Positions 48,344-59,225 are shown, counted from the stretch's first letter. The stretch is DNA of 64,000 nucleotides from Alviniconcha marisindica (GCA_018857735.1 JABMCL010002105.1:186001-250000), one strand, 5' to 3'. Numbers and translations: made by a program. The notes: generated by a model not told the origin, from the letters alone.

Positions 48344-48839
48344 GTGACGCCAAAGGGAAGCGTGGTGAGAGCGAGACAAGAACTAAAACCAACAACAAAC
48401 ACTGCGCCTAATGAAATCGACGACAATCAGCCTCCGGCAAGTATGCGTCCAGCCATCGTTGCCGATGTTGACCCGCCATTGTACGTGATGTTGGGAAGGC
48501 CCTGTGGACGACGCGAATGTTCATGCTCATGTGGTGGACGGATTCGACTATGGAGACCCAGCTGAAATTGACGAAGAACTGGTGACGCTTGAAAACCAGC
48601 CAATGTGGACTGATACCCCCTATTCAGCCACCAGGGAACGATTTGATACTTTAGCTACAAGCATCTCCTGCGGATGGCCAGCTGAAAACACAAAAGCAGT
48701 ATTTCAAAGTCCAAATTTGGCGTGCCCCTTTTTCAGCAAGGCTAACGTGTACAACACGTCTGCTGCCCTGAAGTGCGAAGTCCACCTGTGCCCCAACAAG
48801 GACCGTGTTTGCTTCGTGCAGTTCCGCACCTTCAAATAA
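48344..48839 (+). pseudogene. Unrecognised frameshifted reading frame, possibly a decayed gene or terminal exon
   Basis: Two overlapping + frames look protein-like. The first runs to about 48500 and ends PAIVADVDPPLYVMLGRP. The second, open from 48489 to the TAA at 48837-48839, contains HVVDGFDYGDPAEIDEELV, a CGWPAENTKAVF stretch and a Cys-rich end with KCEVHLCPNKDRVC. The second frame has no ATG near its start and a TGA at 48486-48488, so a frameshift or an exon border must lie near 48490-48510. An AATAAA overlaps the stop. The cysteine pattern is faintly like the end of a ZP module, but I do not recognise the family. Confidence 0.35.
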
Positions 48840-50072
48840 ACTGACGCTTTTACAAACCAGACAGAACAGAACATGATACAAAGTTGAACAGGAATTCTGA
48901 GCGACCGGACGTATCATAAATATTATGGTACAGAGACTGCTGCATTCAATTTCATAGACTGAAATAATTTTACTTGGATCGTGTTTGTTCCCATTTTGTC
49001 TTTATAACCAGCAAGCCCTCCTGGAACAAACGTCAACTCGGGTTCCTAATATTGTAATGAACTTCCTGTTGCACCTATTGCATAACGACGTCGGCGGTTT
49101 TTGCCACCAGTCTCTGTCGTGGCAGACAGACTACAGCCATATATCAACGTAACAACGATGACGTGGCATGTATTTATTGGCATTCTGTCAGTGTAAAGCG
49201 AGGTGTTTACATCGTGTGACAAACCCGTCTTACAGACTCTATTCCAATTACCAAGGTGAGACAAAGGGCTTGTGGCAAGCGCGCTAGGAACAGAACTGGT
49301 ACAAAACAATGACTTAGTTGTGTTGCAGTTCGGACGTTCAACAGGAATACATACAACTATTGAGAATAGGAACTCTGCCACAGTTTGCGTGTGTGTAACT
49401 TAACCGTCTAATTCTCAGCAGCTCTGAAGAGGAGTTCCGTGAAATACAGTCCTCATACACGTAGTTGTCTTTTCTTGTTGTTGCTGTTGTTGTTGTCATA
49501 CGGCAAAGTGGTCAAATTAATGTTAGCAAAGGGGAAAACTTAATGTTGCGCAATTTATGCTAGGTCTTCGATGTCGGAGTGCGCACAATTAGGTCCACCT
49601 CTGTGCGCAGACGTGCGTGAATATGTGTTGCCCAAGGCAGTGAAGAAAGCAACAAGTAAGGTGTTTACGCGTTGTCGGTGTCAGCCGAACACCAATGATG
49701 AAGGGGACCAGGGTAGGGGTGAGAGCGTGTCACCATCACGCGAACAAGCCAACGCTCTACACCACTGACACAGGATACACTTTTCCAAATAAATCAAACT
49801 CACTCGAGTTAAAACCGAAATCCTTCATACCTCCGAAACATTCAAAAACAACCCAGAGGTTACAGTTTCAGCTCCGCGTGGCTGAAACTGAGAGTCGCAG
49901 AGATGCAGCACTGTTAACATCTGTTAGTACGGGTCAGTACGCGTAAGCGGATTCATTTCTTGACACACAAGTGTAGCAATTGCGTCTGACTGGCTGGCTG
50001 TTTGCTCTGTAATTTGTGTCAGCGTCCCACCTTCACTCGAAGGATGTAAAAAATAGAAACAAAGAAACAAAC

Positions 50073-50079
<7 letters not shown>
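48840..50079. other. No gene recognised
   Basis: Mixed unassigned sequence with few simple repeats. Confidence 0.55.

Positions 50080-50147
<68 letters not shown>
50080..50147. repeat. (GA)n microsatellite
   Basis: About 34 GA units. Confidence 0.97.
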
Positions 50148-50149
<2 letters not shown>

Positions 50150-50367
50150 AGAATAACCTAAAATAATGTACTGTAATTAAAAAATTAATAATTAAAAGTC
50201 TTTGTTTTTAAAAATCTATTAATCTTTGCCTGCTGACTTCCCTCTGAAAATCAAAGTATTTATTTAGGTGTACATTGGTTCCCCCCCCCCCCATTGACAG
50301 TTATAACTATTGATGACTATTCTGCAAATAGCACTGTTTGGTCGAGAAATGATGTTATATGACTCAC

Positions 50368-50429
50368 CAACGTTGCTTTCTGTGATAACGTCTTACGGGC
50401 GTAAGATGTTATCACAGAAAGCAACGTTG
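50368..50429. repeat. 30-bp inverted repeat with 2-base loop
   Basis: Arms 50368-50397 and 50400-50429 pair with a single mismatch around GG. The arms begin CAACGTTGCTTTCTGTG. C runs lie about 30 bp beyond the right arm and 80 bp before the left. It could be a fold-back element or a product of template switching. Confidence 0.9.
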
Positions 50430-51104
50430 AAAATTGCGCTTCAGATCTGTGAAAATGTATCCCCCCCCCCCCCCCCCAACCCCAATAATGAAACAAGAAA
50501 ACCATAATTCAGTCGTAGAGAAAGAGGGTATTATCCCCCCCCCCCCCCCAACCCACTCACCTCCCAAAACACACACACACACACACGAAAGAACAAACAA
50601 ACAAACAAAAAACTACCCACCCCTCTCACTTGAGGGAGGAAAAAAACAATGACCCAGGAAACTGCCACAAACTATTTTTCAAGCAAACTGCTGACACCAG
50701 AACAAGTCTCTAAAGACATCCATTACTGCCTTCCACTTCAGGCTGGATGATGACCGGTAAATTCTACCTGACACAAGCTAAATTCACATCTCGGCTGCAG
50801 CTTGGAAGACAGGCAGGAGCCCTGGGCAATACCAGATGAACAGAAATCCCACTGTTTTAGTCAAACAAATGACTAATAACTGCCCTTACAAATGACGTAA
50901 CACGACGAGTCTCGACGACATGAGATCGTTATTGGTGGCCTGATGTGCTAGTGTGGCTTTCTGTGAAAGGAGAACATGGCGTAACCAGACATGAAGTTCC
51001 GACAGCTACGTGCTACTGTGAATCAAGCAAGTTGTAGCACGTCTGACCAAGGCGACCAGCAAAGTAATGGTCCGCCCCGGGATCACATTTCTTCCGGGTG
51101 CGGA
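50430..51104. other. No gene recognised; poly-C runs
   Basis: C runs at about 50461-50477 and 50536-50549. The rest is unassigned. Confidence 0.55.
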
Positions 51105-51385
51105 CAGTTGGCCACCTTCTCTGGGCCCCGAGGTGTCCACCTTTTCTGGGTCCTCAGGTGCCCACCTTTTCTGAGTCCCCAGGTGCCCACCTTCTCTGGG
51201 TCCCATGGTGCCCACCTTTTCTGGGTCCCGAGGTGCCCACCTTCTCTGGGTCGCACGGCACCCGCTTTCTCTGGGTCCCGAGGTACCCACCTTCTCTGGG
51301 TCCTGGGTTGCCCACTTTCTTTGGGTCCAAAGATGCCCACATTCTCTGGGTCAAAAGGTGCCCATTTTCCCTGGTTCTCCCCTCC
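51105..51385. repeat. 25-bp minisatellite, about 11 copies
   Basis: The unit is based on GCCCACCTTCTCTGGGTCCC plus GAGGT. Copies diverge, particularly in the six bases before GGTGCCC. As 25 is not a multiple of three, all three frames cycle through the same 25-residue period and stay open on both strands, giving overlapping false reading frames. Confidence 0.94.
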
Positions 51386-52349
51386 CCCCGCGCCCGCACA
51401 CACACGCAATCATAAAGGGTACAAAAACACGCAGGTAAGCACATGACCCCAGACACACAGATGCGCGCGTATGAAAAATACAATGGAAAGTAAGCTCCGC
51501 TCGCTCCGCGTCTTTGCTCTTTTCAGCCATTGTTTCACCGCCTTATGACCGTGCGCCAAGGAACAAATGCAACCTCACCATTCTCCCCGAGCATAAATCG
51601 GCGGTGTTTGACTGCTTGCCCACAGCCGTTCCGAGAGCACAGGTATTATTGTACAGGCTACGGACAGCGGGCCAAAGGAAGGTAGGCAGATACACCTGCA
51701 CAGGGGACTACCGACGCGGTACGCCCCGTCACCTCCACTTAGTGCTGTAACCCGCGTCCCTGACGATTCAATCCATTCCGATCCCACGCTCGCTTCCAGC
51801 TGGGCTCACCAGGCAGGCTGCACAAGCACCCCGAAGGCTGAAACGGGTGTCTGCAGTGCCAGACAGGGTGGCCAAAGTCTAGCCTCAAGTGTGGAACCCA
51901 CCAGCGCCGTTAAATCGCCGTAATGATCCCCGGTGGCCTGACGCCTTGTAGCGTAACTGCCCAAATACACCAACCTTAACCGCTTTCCCGGCAGAACACC
52001 ATCCACAGTCAACGGCCAGTGCTGTTTACGTAGTAGTACTAGTCGCGCATAGTAGACATTAAATGAAGCAAAGCTGTGCACACGGGAATCAGTAGCAGTA
52101 GTCTGTTCCCCCTCTGTCGCGCTTAGGAAAGTTCATGGCGCAAACATGCGACGGTAAAGGGTGTCGCTCCGTCACGACCATAAACCGGGACACCAGTCCC
52201 TCTCAGCTTTTCTCCCTGCGACGAAGGAACACTTCTTCAAACTTAGTTCAGCGCAAATCAGTCTTTCATATTTCATGCAGTAATGTTAACATCGTATAAA
52301 ACGTATACAAGGAGAACGCACACTCAAATGACTCGCATTCAACACGCAC
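51386..52349. other. No gene recognised
   Basis: Unassigned sequence. Confidence 0.55.
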
Positions 52350-52350
52350 G

Positions 52351-52398
<48 letters not shown>

Positions 52399-52399
52399 A

Positions 52400-52435
<36 letters not shown>

Positions 52436-52436
52436 A
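52350..52436. repeat. (AC)n-CnT-(CT)n compound microsatellite
   Basis: CGCA then AC, a C run at about 52401-52410, then CT. Confidence 0.96.
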
Positions 52437-53099
52437 AAAGTGGCAATGGAAAATAATTAAACGTCACCTACTCTCTAAAGGACGACATAACTTGATGGAA
52501 GTTGTTATCATCATGCAGTGTCAAATATCTTACCTATTAAACAACATCCACGATCATATTAACATTAAAATCTTTACCTACGCAGGAAATGCATCGAAAT
52601 TATCGCAAAAAGTTACTTAAAGTGTTATGTTTATGATGCCGTCCTTTTGTGTAACAATCACACAATGTTCAAACTCAGTTGGGAACTTGTCAAGTAAACA
52701 TCGCTGTCATCTTGAAATTCAGTCAGTCATAAAAACGGTTATGAATGCTGAACGCAGTTTTCTTTTCTTGGAAGGTGAACACTTTGGATCCAAGTCTGGC
52801 AAGTTCGTCCGCTTTTTCACTTCCTGGAAGACCACATTCATCTTGCAGACTGGACTCTCAGTGCAGCGGCGATGGAGAAGAAGAAGAATGCAGTTTAAAG
52901 TCGGATAGAAGTCATGACCATGTAAAAGTTGGAACAGTTTACTTGCATAGTCTCTAACGCACGAATTGTCTCCGTTAAACTGGCGCGACAAAGCACCGCG
53001 AATAATCTTGTTAATCCGCTGAATAGCTATGCAAACTTCACGAGATCGGACAAGAACTTACCAAGAGAATACAACTCGCAGTTTTGCCTTTTCGTCTGC
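52437..53099. other. No gene recognised
   Basis: AT-rich unassigned sequence. Confidence 0.5.
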
Positions 53100-53160
53100 T
53101 GCAGTGGGGTTCTGTGGACGCAAAAATGATGGTCCCCACTGTTGAGAACCCAGATATATT
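53100..53160 (+). mobile_element. GT-family dispersed repeat fragment
   Basis: GGGGTTCTGTGGACGCAAAA, then GGTCCCCACTGTTGAGAACC, in the same order as at 57.28 kb. Confidence 0.4.
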
Positions 53161-53373
53161 AAAAAAATATATATATAAAAAACACACCTTTAAACTGTGG
53201 AGTAAGTCCAAATATAGCAATGCCTGCTTCGCCCATTACCACGAATACCGCTCTTTCTCATTTTTACCGTCCCGCCCATTCAGTTTGCCTTGTTTCAGAC
53301 CCTCTCCCCACTTTTTGCTGGCGTAGTTTACCGTGTAGACCATCGGGTCCACGTTGGAACAGTGTCATATCAC

Positions 53374-53452
53374 ACAAAAGGCTGACTATCAGATTTTTGT
53401 TGAGTGAGGAGCATTTCCTCACTCAACAAAAATCTGATAGTCGGCCTTTTGT
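53374..53452. repeat. 37-bp inverted repeat with 5-base loop
   Basis: Arms 53374-53410 and 53416-53452 pair with one mismatch around GCATT. The arms begin ACAAAAGGC and end GAGTGAGGA. The hairpin gives mirrored peptides on the two strands, which are not real coding. Confidence 0.92.
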
Positions 53453-53820
53453 CAATCATCTCCGAGTAACCACCAACTTCAAATACTGCATTATACACAA
53501 AATACAGCCACACAAAACTGAACCTAGTCGGATGAGGACTTACTGAGAAATGCAACTTTTGTCTGAAATATTTGACCCCGAAGGGAAAGAGATATGAACT
53601 CAATAAAAACAACATGCAAAAACCGTTTGAAGTTACATTTAAAGAAAATATCAACGTTACAAAAGTTCTTGCCACGAGTGAAATGCGATGATCACGTCTC
53701 ACTATTAATAGCATTATCCCTGTGAGTTATGATCCCGTTGTTTGTTACATTTACAATGTGCATTTTTCCCAAAATGTCATTTAATACTACTTTTTTCAAT
53801 ATATATATATATATTTTTTT
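53453..53820. other. No gene recognised
   Basis: AT-rich with a short TA run near 53801. Confidence 0.5.
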
Positions 53821-53910
53821 ATGATTGGAAAACCATGCTCAACACTGAACCCGTCATCTGTAAACAATGACTGGAAAACCATGCTCAACACTGAACCCGT
53901 CATCTGTAAA
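53821..53910. repeat. 46-bp tandem duplication with ATA tail
   Basis: Copies start at 53821 and 53867 (ATGAYTGGAAAACCATGC) and differ at one or two positions. An (AAT)n tail follows at 53910-53928. Confidence 0.9.
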
Positions 53911-54669
53911 TAATAATAATAATAATAATGACACTGCATGTAGTGGCACCAGAAGGTCATTAAGAGTAGCATTTTGTGGAGCAGAAGAATGCCGACAGTG
54001 AATCGCGGGCACAGCAAGCCGAACAGCTCATTACAGTGCAGCGTGGGGCAACAAGCTGTCATGGAGGGGACGGCGCCCTCAGACAGGCCTGACTGCATGC
54101 TATTCCAGAAGCCAATGAGGAACTAATGGCAGAGGACGGGCAGGCCATCAGATGAACTGGGCATTGCGGATGAAGTCGCCCAGCGGAAAATCAACTCTGC
54201 CACACGGCAGCTGCGGCCCCGTCTTTTCCCTTCACGGCAGAAAATTGCCATCCGGCCAAACCCCAGACCCGTGACTGTGATTTCGGTCGAAACATACCAC
54301 CAGGAGAGAGCTTGTCTACAAACCTACGAACCCCCTCCCCCCAACCCCCAAACATTAGTACACAGGCTACTTACTATGCCCTCCCTCTATCCCGCCCGCT
54401 ATTGGTATTAGTATCACATTCGTGAAAGTAAAGAAACCAACTGGCCCGAACAGGAATAGTAAAACATAAGCGCTCCCCCCCCCCTCCCCCCCCCTCACCA
54501 TTTAGTACATGTATAGGCTACTTACTACCACCACTCCACCCTCTCTCTTGGCATTAACTGATAGCACACTCGTGAAAGTAAGGGAACGAATGGCCGGACT
54601 ACTAAGCGGCTTCAAACCCCCCCCCCCCCCCCTCACCCCCCCCCCCCCCCCCCCCCCCACACTTCAATC
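53911..54669. other. No gene recognised; GC-rich unique block then poly-C
   Basis: 53935-54260 is repeat-free and moderately GC-rich. C runs follow at 54475-54495 and 54619-54659. Confidence 0.5.
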
Positions 54670-55200
54670 AGACTATTTTTCCCCATCCAGCTGGCAGCGC
54701 GGAAACTCCAAAAGTGGTCAGCCAGGACCGGAGGTGACGCGTTGCCGGGCAGGGCGGCGCGGGGCTGGCTGGGCGTGACAAATGAGGCACGACGTGCCAG
54801 TCGATTGGCCCACAAAAATCAATAGCTGCCCGCACCTCTGGTTGGCTGCGGCACCGCCGCGCTCGCCTCTCGCCACTGCCTGTACGCAACCTTTCGCCAT
54901 TATTTTGTGTCCCCGAAACTGTCTTCTTCTGCACTTCTGCCCTTACTCCCAGTCTCAGGGGATAATTATGTAGATTTTGTTGTTGTTGTCTCTGCACAAT
55001 GTTATGCTTGGCGGAGAAAGTGACGGTGGGATAAGAGAAAGTGTGTGTGGGGGTTGTGGGGGTTGGCGGGTGGTGGTGGTGGTGGGGAGGGGTTCCGTGA
55101 AGCCACAAAAGCCCAAGCTTCGGCAGAAATAAAAACGAGAACAAAAGCCGAATGTAGGCGGAGACTCAGTGTTGCCATGACAACAACGAAGACCAGATCG
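54670..55200. promoter_or_regulatory. Candidate promoter or enhancer block with X-box
   Basis: A near-perfect RFX X-box, GTTGCCATGACAAC, lies at 55171-55184. The palindrome GGCACGACGTGCC is at 54786-54798 and an inverted CCAAT box (ATTGG) at 54804-54808. The stretch 54690-54900 is GC- and CpG-rich. No gene was recognised on either side, so this could be a distal element of mab-21 or the promoter of an unseen transcript. Confidence 0.3.
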
Positions 55201-55445
55201 ATTCTGAACAAAGGGACAGCGACCCAAAAAACACACACACAAAAATCGGCCAAGAAAACGGGTTTGGCAACACAGAAAACGTTCCATACGCAACGTGGGT
55301 GCTGACACGTTACATACAAAGGTAAGCGATTAAAACAGCAGTGTGCTATTTGAAAGGAAAAGACACTGAAAGGCCAAGATTCCCCGGATGTTCCGCAGCT
55401 AGCAAGTGTACTACGTGCCCCCCCCCCCCCCCCCCCCATTTGTTG
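55201..55445. other. No gene recognised; poly-C at 55419-55438
   Basis: Unassigned. Confidence 0.5.
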
Positions 55446-55731
55446 CGATTTAAACGGAGGGTCTCTTGGTGTTCGATGAAAAAAGATGCAGCACAGTACA
55501 GTTGTCTCTCTACTTGCCATTTCCGCATAATTTTACTTCCAGCTCCGCAAACCGAGCAGTTTGAAGCAAACAGGCGACCTCCCCCCCCCCCCCCCCCCCC
55601 TTTTTTTTTTATAGCGATTTAAACGGGGGTCTCTCGGTGTTCGATGAAAAAAGATGCAGCACAGTACAGTTGTCCCTCTACTTGCCATTTCCGCATAATT
55701 TGACTTCAGGCTCCGCAAACAGGCGACCTCC
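55446..55731. repeat. Tandem duplication, 168-bp period, split by a C/T run
   Basis: Copies start at 55446 and 55614 (GCGATTTAAACGG) and both end CAGGCGACCTCC. The first has extra bases before that end. The C20T10 run at about 55580-55610 lies between them. Confidence 0.9.
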
Positions 55732-55733
55732 AC

Positions 55734-55764
<31 letters not shown>

Positions 55765-55805
55765 CCACCCACACACACAAGCAAAGCTTACAGCTATTGT
55801 GAGTG

Positions 55806-56292
55806 TGCTTGACTCGCCCCTGTTGGGGGGAGACTCAGTGCCGACCATGGTTCGCCCCTGTTTGGGGGAGACTCAGTGCCGACCATGGTTCGCCCCTGTT
55901 TGGGGGAGACTCAGTGCCGACCGTGGTTCGCCCCTGTTTGGGGGAGACTCAGTGCCGACCGTGGTTCGCCCCTGTTTGGGGGAGACTCAGTGCCGACCGT
56001 GGTTCGCCCCTGTTTGGGGGGAGACTCAGTGCTGACCGTGGTTCGCCCCTGTTTGGGGGGAGACTCAGTGCCGACCGTGGTTCGCCCCTGTTTGGGGGGA
56101 CACTCAGTGCCGAACAGTGTGACTGGCTCGCCCCTGTTTGGGGGAGACTCAGTGCCGAAATGTGTGACTGGCTCGCCCTTGTTTGGGGGAGACTCAGTGC
56201 CGAAATGTGTGACTGGCTCGCCCCCGGGGGGGAGGGGACTCAGTGCCGAACAGTGTGACTCGTCCATGTTTTTGTTTGTGTGTGTGTGTGTG

Positions 56293-56335
<43 letters not shown>

Positions 56336-56425
56336 GGGGGGTGGGGGTGGGGGAAGGGGACTCGGTGCCGAACAGTGTGATTGACTCGCCCCTGTTTGTG
56401 GGAACACCGTGCCGAACAGTGTAAA
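55806..56425. repeat. 38-46-bp minisatellite, about 15 copies, interrupted by a GT array
   Basis: The unit is based on CGCCCCTGTTTGGGGGAGAC then TCAGTGCCGA. Early copies are 38-39 bp with ACCRTGGTT linkers. Later copies are longer, with a CAGTGTGACTGGCT or ATGTGTGACTGGCT linker. A GT array at 56277-56332 splits the last copies. The series of subtypes shows the direction in which the array expanded. Confidence 0.93.
56277..56332. repeat. (GT)n microsatellite inside the minisatellite
   Basis: About 27 GT units with one TT slip. Confidence 0.96.
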
Positions 56426-56619
56426 ATCAACACTGAAGCTGGGACAAGACTAAGCATGGCGACTGCCGGAAACATCGTCACAGTCAGAACCACATACATG
56501 CATCCCGCCGTTTTGCCGACGGTTCAAAGTAGCATTGATTGTTATCGAGGGCGTCAAATTGACTTGTTAAAGACTTCATTCGACGTTGTTCCTATTCTTG
56601 CGGGCTCTTTTGATCGTCC

Positions 56620-56800
56620 CCAATCACCGGATCTCTTTTCCGGGGCCGAGAGAAAAGCGGGGCAGGAGCGGGAAGGAGCCGTGGCCTGGCCCCTGTTATC
56701 TGGACATCAGGACCAAAACACAGGGCCTGAAGGGCCGCAGGGGGTAATTAGGGTGTGGGTACACAGCGCCATTAGCTGCACGCTACAGGCAGGGGGGAGG
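56620..56800. promoter_or_regulatory. Candidate cis-regulatory block
   Basis: GC-rich, repeat-free, with a homeodomain core TAATTA at 56745-56750 and CATTAG near 56770. Motif-based only. Confidence 0.2.
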
Positions 56801-57284
56801 GGGCAGGGGAGGGGGGTTGACACACAACGCCTGTCTCCCGTGTCTGTGATCAACAAAATTTAGTGACGTGCCACGTGCGCTGGAAGACTACGATTACGTC
56901 GTGCACGTGCTTCCACTGCCACCAAACGGGTTGTCTGCAAGCTAAGTTTATTAGTCTGTCATGCCAGTACAACTAGCTCTCAAATTAATTATATGCCTTT
57001 TGACGTAAACTTTAAAAAGTGCAATTTTTTCACCTACGGTAGCCTCAAAAAAAAAAAAAAAAGGGAGAAAAAGGAAAAGAAAACTGCCGAAAGAAACAAG
57101 AACGAAAACGAGACTGCTATGTTGCAGTACAAATTGTCACCCTGACACAATTTGTTACCCAAGACAGAGTGACAACTCGAGCAGCCATTTTATCTACGTA
57201 AAAAAGAAAAAAGAAGCTTTTTAGAGCTTATGTTCCTATTCCACCCCACCCCCTCCCTCCCCACATCCTCTCTCCAGTTTACCG
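56801..57284. other. No gene recognised
   Basis: AT-rich with a poly-A run at about 57048-57063. Confidence 0.55.
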
Positions 57285-57520
57285 CGCAGCTGGATTCCGC
57301 GGGCGCAGAAACAAGACCCCCTTCTGCTGAGAACCAGAGTTATCAACGGTTTCTCTTTATGCCTGTGCTAGCTCAAAATATTGTCTTGCATGCTTCACTT
57401 TCTGTTAGGAATGATACCATATTAACAATTTCCAGTTCAATCAACTTCATTTTGTTGAAGCCCCCCACCCCCCACTTTGTGTGTGTGTGTGTGGGTGGGT
57501 GGGTGTGTATGTGTGTGTGT
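57285..57520 (+). mobile_element. GT-tailed dispersed repeat, copy at 57.3 kb
   Basis: Blocks in order: CTGGATTCCGCGGGCGCAGA, CCCCCTTCTGCTGAGAACC, ATATTGTCTTGCATGCTTCA, AGGAATGATACCAT, then a GT-rich tail at about 57477-57520. It is followed at once by another copy. Confidence 0.55.
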
Positions 57521-57767
57521 GCAATGGGTACTGCGGGCACAGAAAGTAAGGCCCCCTATTCTGAAAAGCCCAAACTATCAAAGGTTCCGCCTTCAGTTCA
57601 GAGTAGGTCAGAATAAAGCCTTGCAAACACTGCCTGCTGCCAACGATGTCCACCTTCCTGTTTCATTCAACTTGATTTTTTGCGAACCCTGTCTCCAAAG
57701 TGGAGAGGTCCTCCCTGCAGTGGGGGGTCTCTGTTGCCGAGAATCCAACCCTGTCAAAGATTCCCTC

Positions 57768-57812
<45 letters not shown>
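57521..57812 (+). mobile_element. GT-tailed dispersed repeat, adjacent copies
   Basis: GGGTACTGCGGGCACAGAAA, then CCCCCTATTCTGAAAAGCCC and GTCAGAATAAAGCCTTGCAA. A further partial core (GGTCTCTGTTGCCGAGAATC) at about 57725 leads into the (GT)n at 57769-57812. Confidence 0.5.
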
Positions 57813-57814
<2 letters not shown>

Positions 57815-57855
57815 ATCTTTTGCATAATTTTTTTTGGTAACATTTTCCATCTCGA

Positions 57856-57937
57856 TGTACATTATGTGTGTATGCTTGTTCAGCGCTTTGAGCCGCAGGG
57901 TAGGCGTTTTACAAATTTCCATTATTATTATTATTTA
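57856..57937 (+). mobile_element. Short retroposon tail with ATT repeats
   Basis: GTTCAGCGCTTTGAGCCGCA, then GGTAGGCGTTTTACAAAT and an (ATT)n tail. Confidence 0.45.
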
Positions 57938-58114
57938 AGCAAAGTTTATTTACATTCACGAAATATGGACAATCAAAATCATTGTATGAGCATTAAACAA
58001 GCTACGCTTGTAAATTTACAGACATGCTTGTAAATGCTCACAAGCATAATTTACTAAATTCATTTTGCAACAACGGGTATGTTTATGTTAAACAACATGA
58101 AAACAACAACAAAA

Positions 58115-58116
<2 letters not shown>

Positions 58117-58167
<51 letters not shown>
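58117..58167. repeat. (GA)n microsatellite
   Basis: About 25 GA units, abutting the 3' end of the - strand retrotransposon. Confidence 0.97.
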
Positions 58168-58168
<1 letters not shown>

Positions 58169-58175
58169 GAGTTTG

Positions 58176-58541
58176 TCATTCCATGGCAAAAGGACCTGAC
58201 TGGGCAATGAAGTCTTGGACAGCTTTAAATATTAATGAGTTCATATTGTTTGATATGTTTGGATCCCCTTGCAGGAGGGTAGTAATATTCTGCAAATTTG
58301 CAGGGAGTTTGAATATGGTGGTTTGAGGTTCGTGTGTAAGACGTGGGTAGTGTAGAACGTAGTGTTCAGATGTTTCTTTTCTTTCTCCACAATCACAGGA
58401 GCTATTTGTTGTTAAGTGTCTGTTTAACAGGTCATAATTTAAGCCGCTCATACCAAGACGGAATTTGCAATATATTATCTGTGCTTTTCGACTCCCTCTT
58501 TTAAGCCTGAAGCAGAGACCAAAAAGCCTTGCAAGCTTCAC
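58176..58541 (-). mobile_element. Non-LTR retrotransposon fragment, C-terminal end of RT polyprotein
   Basis: An intact 121-codon frame reads RKAQIIYCKFRLGMSGLNYD, then LLNRHLTTNSSCDCGERKET and SEHYVLHYPRL. This is the RNase-H-like/C-terminal region of LINE polyproteins, with the usual RxGxSxLNYxLxxRH and CxCGxxETxEHYxLxCPR pattern; the last Cys is changed to Tyr (HYPR). It ends FIAQSGPFAME then TGA, 9 bp before a GA array. It is 5'-truncated. Confidence 0.82.
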
Positions 58542-59147
58542 CTGTCCCTAGGAAGTATACCTTACTAATTCTACCATCCCAGTTCATTCAACTTCGTTCC
58601 CCCACCCCTCCTCGCTCTACTTTCCCCGCAGTGCGGCACCTTTAAAGAAGGGCACGGCGTCTCCTCGGCCCGAAAACAATTGCGGCCAGTGTAGTTATTT
58701 GTTGTACAGACGAGTTTCCTTGTTCGTGACAGGGAGAAATTTGGAGACACTGTAAACGACACAATGTATGAGACAGCAGTGTCCCATAAGTATAGGCCAT
58801 GACTAGCGCCGTGCCTGCCGGAGCCCACACTATTTGTCCATACTCTCCACAATTAATCATACATTGGTTCAGGAATTTTCGCCACACACCAGCTTCAATC
58901 TGTTGTCGCAACTCGGACATTATCCCGCCAAATCAACCAACCAGTCAAACAATGACAGGAAGTGGGGGGAAAGGGGGGGGGGAGAAAGCAAGAGAGAGAG
59001 AGAGAGAGAGTCGTCACAAGATCAAAACTAGGATGAACGGGTAAAATCGATGTAATAGGGTAGTTTTGTGTAAATGCGTACCTACCCTACCAAGTCGACG
59101 ACTCCCCCCCCCCCCCCCCCTCCCCCAGCAATTAATCATCAGTGCTT
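58542..59147. other. No gene recognised
   Basis: A short GA run at about 58989-59010 and a C run at 59104-59126. The rest is unassigned. Confidence 0.55.
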
Positions 59148-59225
59148 TTTGCAAGCACCTTGAACCTTGAACCCAACGGAGATGGGGCGCCAGAAATGCC
59201 CTTTATTATTATCGTTATTGTCGAG
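59148..59225 (+). mobile_element. CATAAAT/ATT-tailed short retroposon, divergent copy
   Basis: CAAGCACCTTGAACC, GGAGATGGGGCGCCAGAAAT and a TTATTATTATCG tail. Confidence 0.4.

Noticed and set aside
51006..51483. Overlapping frames with WDPEKVG-like and SLGP-like repeats on both strands
   Set aside because: Produced by the 25-bp minisatellite cycling through all frames.
55803..56424. Frames with repeated RPCLGETQCRPWF-like units
   Set aside because: Produced by the 38-46-bp minisatellite; the two strands and several frames are equally open.
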